A DNA stretch of 64,000 nt from Mycobacterium malmoense (lineage in GTDB: Bacteria; Actinomycetota; Actinomycetes; Mycobacteriales; Mycobacteriaceae): contig NZ_CP080999.1 of assembly GCF_019645855.1 (NCBI RefSeq), positions 3,844,001 through 3,908,000 on the forward strand, written 5' to 3'. The stretch's first letter is position 1, and the number at the start of each line of letters is the position of its first letter. Below, one piece after another: positions 24,471-32,035 of the stretch. Made by a program: the position numbers and the translations under genes. A model generated the notes under the pieces. The model was not told where the DNA came from, searched no databases, and worked only from the letters and a program-made list of their open reading frames with translations.

Positions 24471-24962
24471 CTAGACGGTGACTTCTTCGAGCTTGCCGGT
24501 GGCGACGTCGAAGACGAAGCCGCGCAGCGACACGTGCTTGGTGACGAACGGGCTGTTGGCGATCCGGCGCAGCGACTGCTGGACGTCCTCCTCGATGTTG
24601 GGGAATGACTCGGCCGCCCATGGCGGTTTGACGCCGGTCTCCTCCTGGATTGCGCGCTTGAAGTCGTCGTCGGTGAAGGTGAGCATCCCGCAGTCGGAGT
24701 GGTGAATCAGGATGATCTCCTGGGTCCCCAGCAGCCGTTGACTGATGGCCAGCGAGCGGATGACGTCGTCGGTGACCACCCCGCCCGCATTGCGGATGAC
24801 GTGCGCTTCCCCGTCGTTGAGGCCGAGGATGCGGTAGACGTCGAGCCGGGCGTCCATGCACGCGACGACGGCGACGTGTTTGCTCGGCGGCATCGGGAGT
24901 GGGCCCTTGAAGGTGCTCGCGTATTCGGTGTTGTGGGCCAGGTAGTCGTCGGTAACGGTCAC
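24471..24962 (-). CDS. canA: Beta-carbonic anhydrase (Rv1284-like)
   Basis: 163 residues from the GTG at 24962, which has a strong GGAGGAG site upstream; the length equals what I recall for Rv1284. Zinc ligands Cys35 and Asp37 (ACMDAR), His88 and Cys91 (HHSDCGM) are all present, with the NAGG loop and VIRSLAISQRLLGTQEI helix of plant-type β-carbonic anhydrases. It interconverts CO2 and bicarbonate. The frame extends to 25049 but without a better start. Confidence 0.93.
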   Translation of the reverse strand: MTVTDDYLAHNTEYASTFKGPLPMPPSKHVAVVACMDARLDVYRILGLNDGEAHVIRNAGGVVTDDVIRSLAISQRLLGTQEIILIHHSDCGMLTFTDDDFKRAIQEETGVKPPWAAESFPNIEEDVQQSLRRIANSPFVTKHVSLRGFVFDVATGKLEEVTV

Positions 24963-25166
24963 GCACGCCTCCTCCGGGTATCGCGGCACCAATTTGCTGG
25001 GTAGATCGGCGCCGCGCTGCATCTTAATCGTCCGGCCACCGGTACTCACGCATGAAAATCAGCCGGATCACAAGGGGCGGTCGGCGCAGCCGCGGCAGCG
25101 CCATCCGGCCGGTTCAGGTTCGGCTCGCTAACCTGTCCCAATGCGGCACGGGCGGGTCGGTCGGGC

Positions 25167-26144
25167 ATGATTCGCTTTCTGGCGCGCCGGTTGCTCAACT
25201 ACCTCGTGCTGCTGGCGCTGGCGTCGTTTTTGACGTACTGCCTGACTTCGTTGGCCTTCTCGCCACTGGACAGCCTGTTGCAGCGCAGTCCACGCCCCCC
25301 GCAGGCCGTCATCGACGCCAAGGCCCACGCCCTCGGCCTGGACAAGCCGATCCCGATCCGCTACGCGCACTGGGCCTCCCACGTCGTTCGCGGCGACTTC
25401 GGGACGACAATCACCGGCCAGCCCGTCGCCACCACGCTCTGGCGCCGCGTCGGAGTCAGCTTGCGGCTACTGGTCATTGGCTCGGTGGCCGGCACCGTGC
25501 TGGGCATCGCGGCCGGGGCATGGGGCGCCATCCGGCAGTACCGGCTCAGCGACCGCGTCGTCACCATGGTGGCGTTGCTCCTGCTGAGCACCCCGTCGTT
25601 CGTCATCGCCAACCTGTTGATCCTTGGCGCCCTGCGGGTGAACTGGGCCGTTGGCATCCACTTTTTCGACTACACCGGGGAGACGTCACCGGGCGTGGTC
25701 GGTGGCGCCGGGGCGCAGCTGCTGGACCGGTTGCGGCACTTGATCCTGCCGACGCTGACCCTGACGCTGATCGCCGCCGCCGGATACAGCCGATATCAAC
25801 GCAACGCCATGCTCGACGTGCTCGGGCAGGATTTCATTCGCACCGCCCGCGCCAAAGGGCTCACCCGCCGGCGCGCGCTGCTCAAACACGGGCTGCGCAC
25901 CGCACTGATACCGTTGGCCACGCTGTTCGCCTACGGGGTGGCCGGGCTGGTCACCGGGGCGGTATTCGTCGAGAAGATCTTCGGCTGGCACGGCATGGGC
26001 GAATGGCTGGTGCAGGGTATCGCGACCCAGGACACCAACATCATCGCGGCGATCACGCTGTTCTCCGGCACGGCGGTGTTGACGGCCGGCCTGCTCTCCG
26101 ATGTCCTCTACGCGGCGCTTGATCCGAGGGTCCGGGTGTCATGA
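25167..26144 (+). CDS. oppB: Peptide ABC transporter permease OppB
   Basis: A 325-residue protein, the same length I recall for Rv1283c. The first transmembrane segment is near the N-terminus (LLNYLVLLALASFLTYCLTSLAF), with five more from residue 100. The permease EAA loop is visible at RAKGLTRRRALLKHGLRTALIPL. It forms the membrane channel with OppC. Its stop overlaps the OppC start (ATGA). Confidence 0.93.
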   Translation: MIRFLARRLLNYLVLLALASFLTYCLTSLAFSPLDSLLQRSPRPPQAVIDAKAHALGLDKPIPIRYAHWASHVVRGDFGTTITGQPVATTLWRRVGVSLRLLVIGSVAGTVLGIAAGAWGAIRQYRLSDRVVTMVALLLLSTPSFVIANLLILGALRVNWAVGIHFFDYTGETSPGVVGGAGAQLLDRLRHLILPTLTLTLIAAAGYSRYQRNAMLDVLGQDFIRTARAKGLTRRRALLKHGLRTALIPLATLFAYGVAGLVTGAVFVEKIFGWHGMGEWLVQGIATQDTNIIAAITLFSGTAVLTAGLLSDVLYAALDPRVRVS

Positions 26145-27049
26145 CCCGCACCGAAACCGCTGCCGCCCAAGGGATATCCGGCTCGGAAGTGGTGGGCTTC
26201 ACCTCACGCCGCACGCTGGTGCTGCGCCGGTTCGCGCGCAATCGGCTCGCGGTGGCGTCGCTGACGCTGCTGGTGCTGCTGTTCGTCGGCTGTTACACGC
26301 TGCCCTCGCTGCTGCCCTATTCGTATGACGACCTTGATTTCAACGCGCTGCTGCAGCCGCCGAACATCCACCATTGGCTGGGCACCAACGCGCTGGGTCA
26401 AGATTTGTTGGCGCAAATCCTGCGGGGAATGCAGAAGTCGATGCTGATAGGCGTCTGCGTCGCGGTCATCTCCACCGGCATCGCCGCCACCGTCGGGTCC
26501 GTCGCCGGCTACTTTGGCGGCTGGCGGGACCGCGCGTTGATGTGGCTGGTCGACCTGCTGTTGGTGGTACCCAGCTTCATCCTGATCGCCATCGTCACAC
26601 CGCGAACCAAGAACTCGGCCAACATCTTGCTGCTGGTGCTGCTGCTGGCCGGCTTCGGCTGGATGATCAGCTCACGCATGGTCCGCGGCATGACCATGAG
26701 CCTGCGTGAGCGCGAATTCATCCGCGCGGCAAGATATATGGGCGTCTCCAGCCGCCGGATCATCGTCGGCCACGTGGTGCCCAACGTGGCGTCCATCCTG
26801 ATCATCGACGCCGCCCTCAACGTCGCCTCGGCCATCCTGGCCGAAACCGGCCTGAGCTTCCTCGGTTTCGGCATCCAGCCGCCCGATGTGTCACTGGGCA
26901 CCCTGATCGCCAACGGCACCCAGTCCGCGACCACCTTCCCGTGGGTGTTCCTGTTTCCGGCCGGGGTCTTGGTGCTGATCCTGGTGTGCGCCAACCTGAC
27001 CGGCGACGGGCTGCGCGACGCGCTCGACCCCGGGAGCGGCGCTCGATGA
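26141..27049 (+). CDS. oppC: Peptide ABC transporter permease OppC
   Basis: A 302-residue protein. N-terminal OppC segment (VLRRFARNRLAVASLTLLVLLFVG), the HWLGTNALGQDLLAQILRGM block of OppC/DppC proteins, then several transmembrane helices and the EAA loop AARYMGVSSRRIIVGHVVPNV. It pairs with OppB. Its start overlaps oppB and its stop overlaps oppD, so the operon is fully coupled. Confidence 0.93.
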   Translation: MTRTETAAAQGISGSEVVGFTSRRTLVLRRFARNRLAVASLTLLVLLFVGCYTLPSLLPYSYDDLDFNALLQPPNIHHWLGTNALGQDLLAQILRGMQKSMLIGVCVAVISTGIAATVGSVAGYFGGWRDRALMWLVDLLLVVPSFILIAIVTPRTKNSANILLLVLLLAGFGWMISSRMVRGMTMSLREREFIRAARYMGVSSRRIIVGHVVPNVASILIIDAALNVASAILAETGLSFLGFGIQPPDVSLGTLIANGTQSATTFPWVFLFPAGVLVLILVCANLTGDGLRDALDPGSGAR

Positions 27050-28884
27050 GCCCGCTGCTCGAAGTGACCGATCTGGCCGTCGCCTTTCCCACCGACGGCC
27101 AACCGGTGACCGCGGTGCGTGGCATCAGCTATCGCATCGGCGCCGGGGAGGTCGTGGCGATGGTCGGCGAATCGGGATCGGGCAAATCCGTGGCGGCGAT
27201 GGCGGTGGTGGGCTTGCTGCCGGAGTACGCGAAAGTGCGCGGCTCGGTCCGGTTGCACGACACCGAGTTGCTGGGGCTCAACGACGACGCGATGTCGCGG
27301 TTCCGCGGCAAGGCGGTCGGCATGGTGTTCCAGGACCCGATGTCCGCGCTGACGCCCGTCTACACCGTCGGCGACCAGATCGCCGAGGCGATCGAAGTCC
27401 ACCAGCCGCGCGTCGGCAGGAAGGCCGCCCGCCGGCGCGCGGTGGAACTGCTCGAGCTGGTGGGCGTTGCGCGGCCGGAGCGGCGGGCCCGCGCGTTTCC
27501 GCATGAGCTCTCCGGTGGCGAACGGCAACGGGTGGTGATCGCGATCGCGATCGCCAACGATCCAGACCTGTTGATCTGCGACGAGCCCACCACCGCGCTG
27601 GATGTCACCGTGCAGGCGCAGATCCTCGAGGTGCTCAAGACCGCGCGCGACGTCACCGGCGCGGGGGTGCTCATCATCACCCACGACCTCGGGGTGGTCG
27701 CCGAGTTCGCCGACCGGGCGCTGGTGATGTACGCCGGCCGGATCGTCGAGTTCGCCGGCGTGCACGACCTTTACCGCGATCGCCAGATGCCCTACACCGT
27801 GGGGCTGTTGGGCTCGGTTCCCCGGTTGGACGCCGCGCAGGGCACCCGGCTGGTGCCCATTCCCGGCGCTCCCCCGTCGTTGGTCGGCCTGGACCCGGGA
27901 TGCCCGTTCGCGCCGCGCTGCCCCCTGGTCATCGATGAATGCCGTTCCGAGGAACCGAAATTGGTTGAGGTCGGGGCCGAGCACCGGGCGGCCTGCATCC
28001 GCACCGACCAGGTCGACGGGCGCAGCGCCGCCGACATCTACGGGGTCAACACCGACACCCACGCGGCGGCGCCCGGCGACTCGCCGGTCGTGGTGCGGGT
28101 GCGTGACCTGGTCAAGACCTACCGGCTGACCAAGGGCGTCGTGTTCCGCCGCGCCGTCGGCGAGGTCCGCGCGGTCGACGGCGTCAGTTTCGAGTTGCGG
28201 CAGGGGCACACCCTGGGAATCGTCGGTGAGTCGGGTTCGGGCAAGTCGACCACCCTGCACGAGATCCTGGAACTGGCTGCGCCGCAATCGGGATCGATCG
28301 AGGTGCTCGGCACCGATGTCGCCACCCTGAGCCGGGCGAGCCGGCGATCGCTGCGACGCGACATCCAGGTCGTGTTCCAGGACCCGGTGGCGTCCCTGGA
28401 CCCGCGGCTGCCCGTCTTCGAGTTGCTCGCCGAACCGTTGCGGGCCAACGGGTTTAGCAAGAGCGGCACGAACGCGCGGGTCGCCGAGCTGCTCGACATC
28501 GTGGGATTGCGGCACGCGGACGCCAGCCGCTACCCCGCCGAGTTCTCCGGCGGGCAGAAGCAGCGCATCGGTATCGCGCGGGCGCTGGCGTTGGAGCCCA
28601 AAATTCTCGCCCTCGACGAACCGGTGTCCGCGCTCGACGTGTCCATCCAGGCCGGGATCATCAACCTGTTGCTCGACCTGCAGGAGCGGTTCGGCTTCTC
28701 GTATCTTTTTGTGTCCCACGATCTTTCCGTGGTCAAACACCTCGCCCACCAGGTGGTCGTGATGTATGCCGGCACCATCGTGGAGCGGGGCGATAGCCAG
28801 GAGGTCTTCGCCAATCCGCAACACGAGTACACGCGGCGGCTGCTGGCCGCGGTGCCGAAACCGGATCCGGGCGATCGTGGCTAG
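27046..28884 (+). CDS. oppD: Peptide ABC transporter ATPase OppD (two ATP-binding domains)
   Basis: 612 residues from the ATG at 27046, the length I recall for Rv1281c. Two complete nucleotide-binding domains are fused: the first with GESGSGKS (41-48), the LSGGERQRV signature and DEPTTALDV, ending in an Opp C-terminal motif (PGCPFAPRCPLV); the second with GESGSGKST (about 393-401), FSGGQKQRIGIARAL and DEPVSALDV. It thus supplies both OppD and OppF functions and powers peptide import. Confidence 0.94.
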   Translation: MSPLLEVTDLAVAFPTDGQPVTAVRGISYRIGAGEVVAMVGESGSGKSVAAMAVVGLLPEYAKVRGSVRLHDTELLGLNDDAMSRFRGKAVGMVFQDPMSALTPVYTVGDQIAEAIEVHQPRVGRKAARRRAVELLELVGVARPERRARAFPHELSGGERQRVVIAIAIANDPDLLICDEPTTALDVTVQAQILEVLKTARDVTGAGVLIITHDLGVVAEFADRALVMYAGRIVEFAGVHDLYRDRQMPYTVGLLGSVPRLDAAQGTRLVPIPGAPPSLVGLDPGCPFAPRCPLVIDECRSEEPKLVEVGAEHRAACIRTDQVDGRSAADIYGVNTDTHAAAPGDSPVVVRVRDLVKTYRLTKGVVFRRAVGEVRAVDGVSFELRQGHTLGIVGESGSGKSTTLHEILELAAPQSGSIEVLGTDVATLSRASRRSLRRDIQVVFQDPVASLDPRLPVFELLAEPLRANGFSKSGTNARVAELLDIVGLRHADASRYPAEFSGGQKQRIGIARALALEPKILALDEPVSALDVSIQAGIINLLLDLQERFGFSYLFVSHDLSVVKHLAHQVVVMYAGTIVERGDSQEVFANPQHEYTRRLLAAVPKPDPGDRG

Positions 28885-30652
28885 CGGCATACGGCGCCGA
28901 GCCCGCGCTCACGGCGTCGAGTCTGCGCTCACGGCGCTGTTCCGCGGCCAATCCCGACGCTGGATGCAGACTCGATTGCAAAATGCGTTGAGCCACACGG
29001 GGATTCTGCTGCTGGTGGCCGGTGTGGCGCTTACCGGCTGCTCGCCGGCCATCAACCTGACGCCGCCGACCGGCAGCAACGCCCGGATCGGCACCACCAG
29101 CGACATCAACCCGCAGGATCCCGCCACGCTGCGGGACGGCGGCAATCTGCGGCTGGCGCTCAGCGACTTTCCGCCGAACTTCAACATTCTGAACATCGAC
29201 GGCAACTCGGCGGAGGTTGCCGCCATGATGAAGGCCACCTTGCCGCGGGCGTTCGTCATCGGACCGGACGGCTCGACGACCGTCGACACCGACTACTTCA
29301 CCAGCGTCGAACTCACCGGGACCGCACCTCAAGTGGTCACGTACACCATCAATCCCAAGGCCGTGTGGTCCGACGGCACGCCGATCACCTGGCGCGACAT
29401 CGCCAGCCAAATCCACGCCACCAGCGGCGCCGACAATACCTTCGAGATCGCCGGACCCAACGGCGCCGACCGCGTCGCTTCGGTGACCCGCGGTGTCGAC
29501 GATCGGCAGGCCATCGTGACATTCGCCAAGCCGTACGCCGAGTGGCGCGGCATGTTCGCCGGCAACGGCATGCTGCTGCCCGCCAGCATGACCGCCACGC
29601 CCGCGGCGTTCAACAAGGGCCAGCTCGACGGGCCCGGCCCGTCGGCGGGTCCGTTCGTCGTCTCCTCGCTGGACCGGACCACGCAGCGAATCGTGTTGAC
29701 CCGCAACCCGAAATGGTGGGGGAAGCGGCCGCGCCTGGACACCATCACCTACCTGGTGCTCGATGACGCCGCGCGGCTGCCGGCGCTGCAGAACAACACG
29801 ATCGACGCGACCGGAATCGGTACGGTGGACCAGCTGGCCATCGCGCAGCGCACCAAGGGCATCTCGATCCGCCGCGCCCCCGCCCCCAGCTGGTCCCACT
29901 TCACGTTCAACGGCGCCCCCGGGTCGATCCTGGCCGACAAGGCGCTGCGGATTGCCGTGTCCAAGGGCATCGACCGTCAGACCATCGCCAAGGTCGTCCA
30001 GTACGGACTCACCAGTGACCCGGTGGCGCTGAACAACCACATCTACGTCGCCGGGCAGAAGGGCTACCAGGACAACAGTGCGGCCGTCCCCTACGACCCG
30101 GCCGAGGCGAGACGGGAGCTCGACGCCCTGGGCTGGAAGCTCAATGGCCAGTTCCGGGAGAAGGACGGTCGCCAGCTGGTCATCCGCGACCTGTTCTACG
30201 ACGCGCAGGGCAGCCGGGTGTTCGCCCAGATCGCCCAGCACAGTCTCGCCCAGATCGGGGTCAAGCTCGAGCTGGTGGCCCGGGCCGGCAGCGGCTTCTT
30301 CACCAACTACGTCAACGTCGGGGCCTTCGACATCGCGCAGTTCGGCTGGCTCGGCGACGCGTTCCCCCTGTCGGCGCTGACCCAGATCTACCAGTCCGAC
30401 GGCGCGAGCAACTTCGGCAAGATCGGCAGCCCGGAGATCGACGCGGCGATCGAGCGGACGCTCGAAGAGCTCGATCCCGGCAAGGCGCAGGCGTTGGCCA
30501 ACGACCTCGACAAGCTCATCTGGGCCGAGGGATTCAGCCTGCCGCTCACCCAGTCTCCCGGTGACGTCGCGGTGCGTAGCACGCTGGCCAATTTCGGCGC
30601 TGCCGGTCTCGCCGACCTGAACTACACCGCGATCGGGTTCATGCGGACCTGA
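28877..30652 (+). CDS. oppA: Peptide-binding lipoprotein OppA
   Basis: 591 residues from the GTG at 28877 (8-base overlap with oppD), which equals my memory of Rv1280c and keeps the RGQSRRW region similar to it. An ATG at 28964 would give 562. A lipoprotein signal with lipobox ALTGC (Cys55) follows the basic N-terminus. The rest is an SBP family 5 binding protein: YTINPKAVWSDGTPITWRDI, ARRELDALGWKL, LPLTQSPG. It captures oligopeptides outside the membrane for OppBCD. A 20-base tandem repeat falls inside the N-terminal coding region if the upstream start is right. Confidence 0.92.
   Translation: MASGIRRRARAHGVESALTALFRGQSRRWMQTRLQNALSHTGILLLVAGVALTGCSPAINLTPPTGSNARIGTTSDINPQDPATLRDGGNLRLALSDFPPNFNILNIDGNSAEVAAMMKATLPRAFVIGPDGSTTVDTDYFTSVELTGTAPQVVTYTINPKAVWSDGTPITWRDIASQIHATSGADNTFEIAGPNGADRVASVTRGVDDRQAIVTFAKPYAEWRGMFAGNGMLLPASMTATPAAFNKGQLDGPGPSAGPFVVSSLDRTTQRIVLTRNPKWWGKRPRLDTITYLVLDDAARLPALQNNTIDATGIGTVDQLAIAQRTKGISIRRAPAPSWSHFTFNGAPGSILADKALRIAVSKGIDRQTIAKVVQYGLTSDPVALNNHIYVAGQKGYQDNSAAVPYDPAEARRELDALGWKLNGQFREKDGRQLVIRDLFYDAQGSRVFAQIAQHSLAQIGVKLELVARAGSGFFTNYVNVGAFDIAQFGWLGDAFPLSALTQIYQSDGASNFGKIGSPEIDAAIERTLEELDPGKAQALANDLDKLIWAEGFSLPLTQSPGDVAVRSTLANFGAAGLADLNYTAIGFMRT
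28891..28937 (+). repeat. 20-base tandem repeat at the oppA start
   Basis: Units ACGGCGCCGAGCCCGCGCTC (28891-28910) and ACGGCGTCGAGTCTGCGCTC (28911-28930), then a partial third unit. The GAGTCTGCGCTCACGGC core is shared with a triple repeat at 61901-61960. Confidence 0.55.
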
Positions 30653-30685
30653 CCGGCGTATCGCCCGTGTTGCCCGCGTTGCCCG

Positions 30686-30741
30686 CGAGCGTAACGCCAC
30701 TGCGAAATAGCAGCGGGCGTTTCGCGGTGGCGTTACGCTCG
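30686..30741. terminator. Long palindrome between convergent oppA and hydrolase genes
   Basis: A 22-base stem with one mismatch: CGAGCGTAACGCCAC (30686-30700) plus GCGAAA (30702-30707), paired with TTTCGC (30720-30725) and GTGGCGTTACGCTCG (30727-30741). The loop is 12 bases. It overlaps the last codons of the minus-strand hydrolase. It is likely a bidirectional terminator or REP-type element. Confidence 0.6.
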
Positions 30742-31974
30742 GCGAACCAGCGGCGCAACCGCCGGCAGGGCGCCCTCGGCGATGGCCGCCAATTCGACCG
30801 CCTTCCACAGCACGCGCAGCGCGGGGCGCGCCGGGAGCGCGTCCAGCGCCGGCCCTTGACCGGTGAGCGAGTAGAATTCGCCGCGGCATACCGCGCCGGC
30901 GATGGCCAGGGCGGCGGGCTCACGAAAGTCCAGCGCGCTATGCGCCATGGTGGGCAGTTTCAACAGCACCACATTCGGGATTAGCGACGCCACACGCTCG
31001 GCCACCGCCGGCGGAGTGGTGAGATCGCGGCCACCGGAAACCACCACCGTCGGCCACGTGAATTTCGGCATCTCGGCCACCAGATCATACGGCTCGGCCT
31101 CGAAAGCGTCAGTGTCGCTTACTATTTCACGTATCGCCGCGGCGGGATCGAGCGGTAGACCGTCGGGTTCGGACGCATAGTCGAGTTCGCGGAATGCGAT
31201 GCGGCGCACCAGATCGATTTCGTAGCGGAACGGCACCTTGCGGTTGACCACGGAGGTGAGCCGGGACAGCGCCCGCCACAACATCGTTCGGCCACTGAGC
31301 AACAGGTCGAGTTGCCGATTCAGCAGCCGCGCCCCACCGTAGCCGTATATGGTCGCGGCGACCTCCCCCGCCGACGCCGTCATCACCCCGGCGTCGACGA
31401 GCTTGCGAACCTTGGACGCCAGTGCGGCGGTTTCCGGAGTATCGCCGTCGAACAGCAGCCCACGGATGGCGTCGCGCACGATCACGATGTCGTACCGTGA
31501 CAGCAGCGGGGAATCGAGGATCATCGTCCGCACCCGGCCGGGATGGCGGACGCCGACTCCGGCGGCGATATAGGTGCCGTACGACGTGCCGTAGACGACG
31601 GCCGAGTCCACGTGGGCGTCGTCGAGCACCGCGGCCACGTCGTCGACGACCTGGTTCACGGTGAGCGCCTCCGGGGGCAGGTCGGCGCCCGAGTCGTCGT
31701 GGCGCGACATTCCCACCCCGCGGTGCTCGATCATGATGACGTCGAGGCCGGCGGCGGCGGCCCGGCGCCGCAGTCCCTTGTACATCTGCACCGACGCCAC
31801 TCCCGGGCCCCCCGGGATGATCACCAGCGGGTGGGCGGACTTGCGCCCGCTGCGCACGTAGTACAGGTCGAACTCCTCGGCATTGCCCGGTGAGATCGGC
31901 CGGCGTACCGGCCGCACGCCGGGCAATGCCGCCAGCTTTTCCTGCGCGCGGCGCCGTTTGTCGCTCATCGTCAT
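30733..31974 (-). CDS. Alpha/beta hydrolase (proline-iminopeptidase-like)
   Basis: A 413-residue protein. LVIIPGGPGVASVQMYKGL carries the HGGPG-like oxyanion loop, VVYGTSYGTY is the nucleophile elbow with catalytic Ser (GTSYG), and the acid and His are expected in VVVSGGRDLTTPP and LPTMAHSALDF. The pattern fits the peptidase/TAP-like subgroup, which cleaves N-terminal residues or esters. No signal peptide is visible. It takes the place where I recall Rv1279 (a GMC oxidoreductase) in M. tuberculosis. Confidence 0.82.
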   Translation of the reverse strand: MTMSDKRRRAQEKLAALPGVRPVRRPISPGNAEEFDLYYVRSGRKSAHPLVIIPGGPGVASVQMYKGLRRRAAAAGLDVIMIEHRGVGMSRHDDSGADLPPEALTVNQVVDDVAAVLDDAHVDSAVVYGTSYGTYIAAGVGVRHPGRVRTMILDSPLLSRYDIVIVRDAIRGLLFDGDTPETAALASKVRKLVDAGVMTASAGEVAATIYGYGGARLLNRQLDLLLSGRTMLWRALSRLTSVVNRKVPFRYEIDLVRRIAFRELDYASEPDGLPLDPAAAIREIVSDTDAFEAEPYDLVAEMPKFTWPTVVVSGGRDLTTPPAVAERVASLIPNVVLLKLPTMAHSALDFREPAALAIAGAVCRGEFYSLTGQGPALDALPARPALRVLWKAVELAAIAEGALPAVAPLVRRA

Positions 31975-32035
31975 CGGTGTCGGCCCGCCATGGCTCCATT
32001 CTGCCGAGAAGCGTGACGATCGCTCGGCGGCGTCG

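Noticed and set aside
28733..30889. Long minus-strand frame opposite oppA
   Set aside because: Shadow frame; OppA on the plus strand has lipobox and family motifs.
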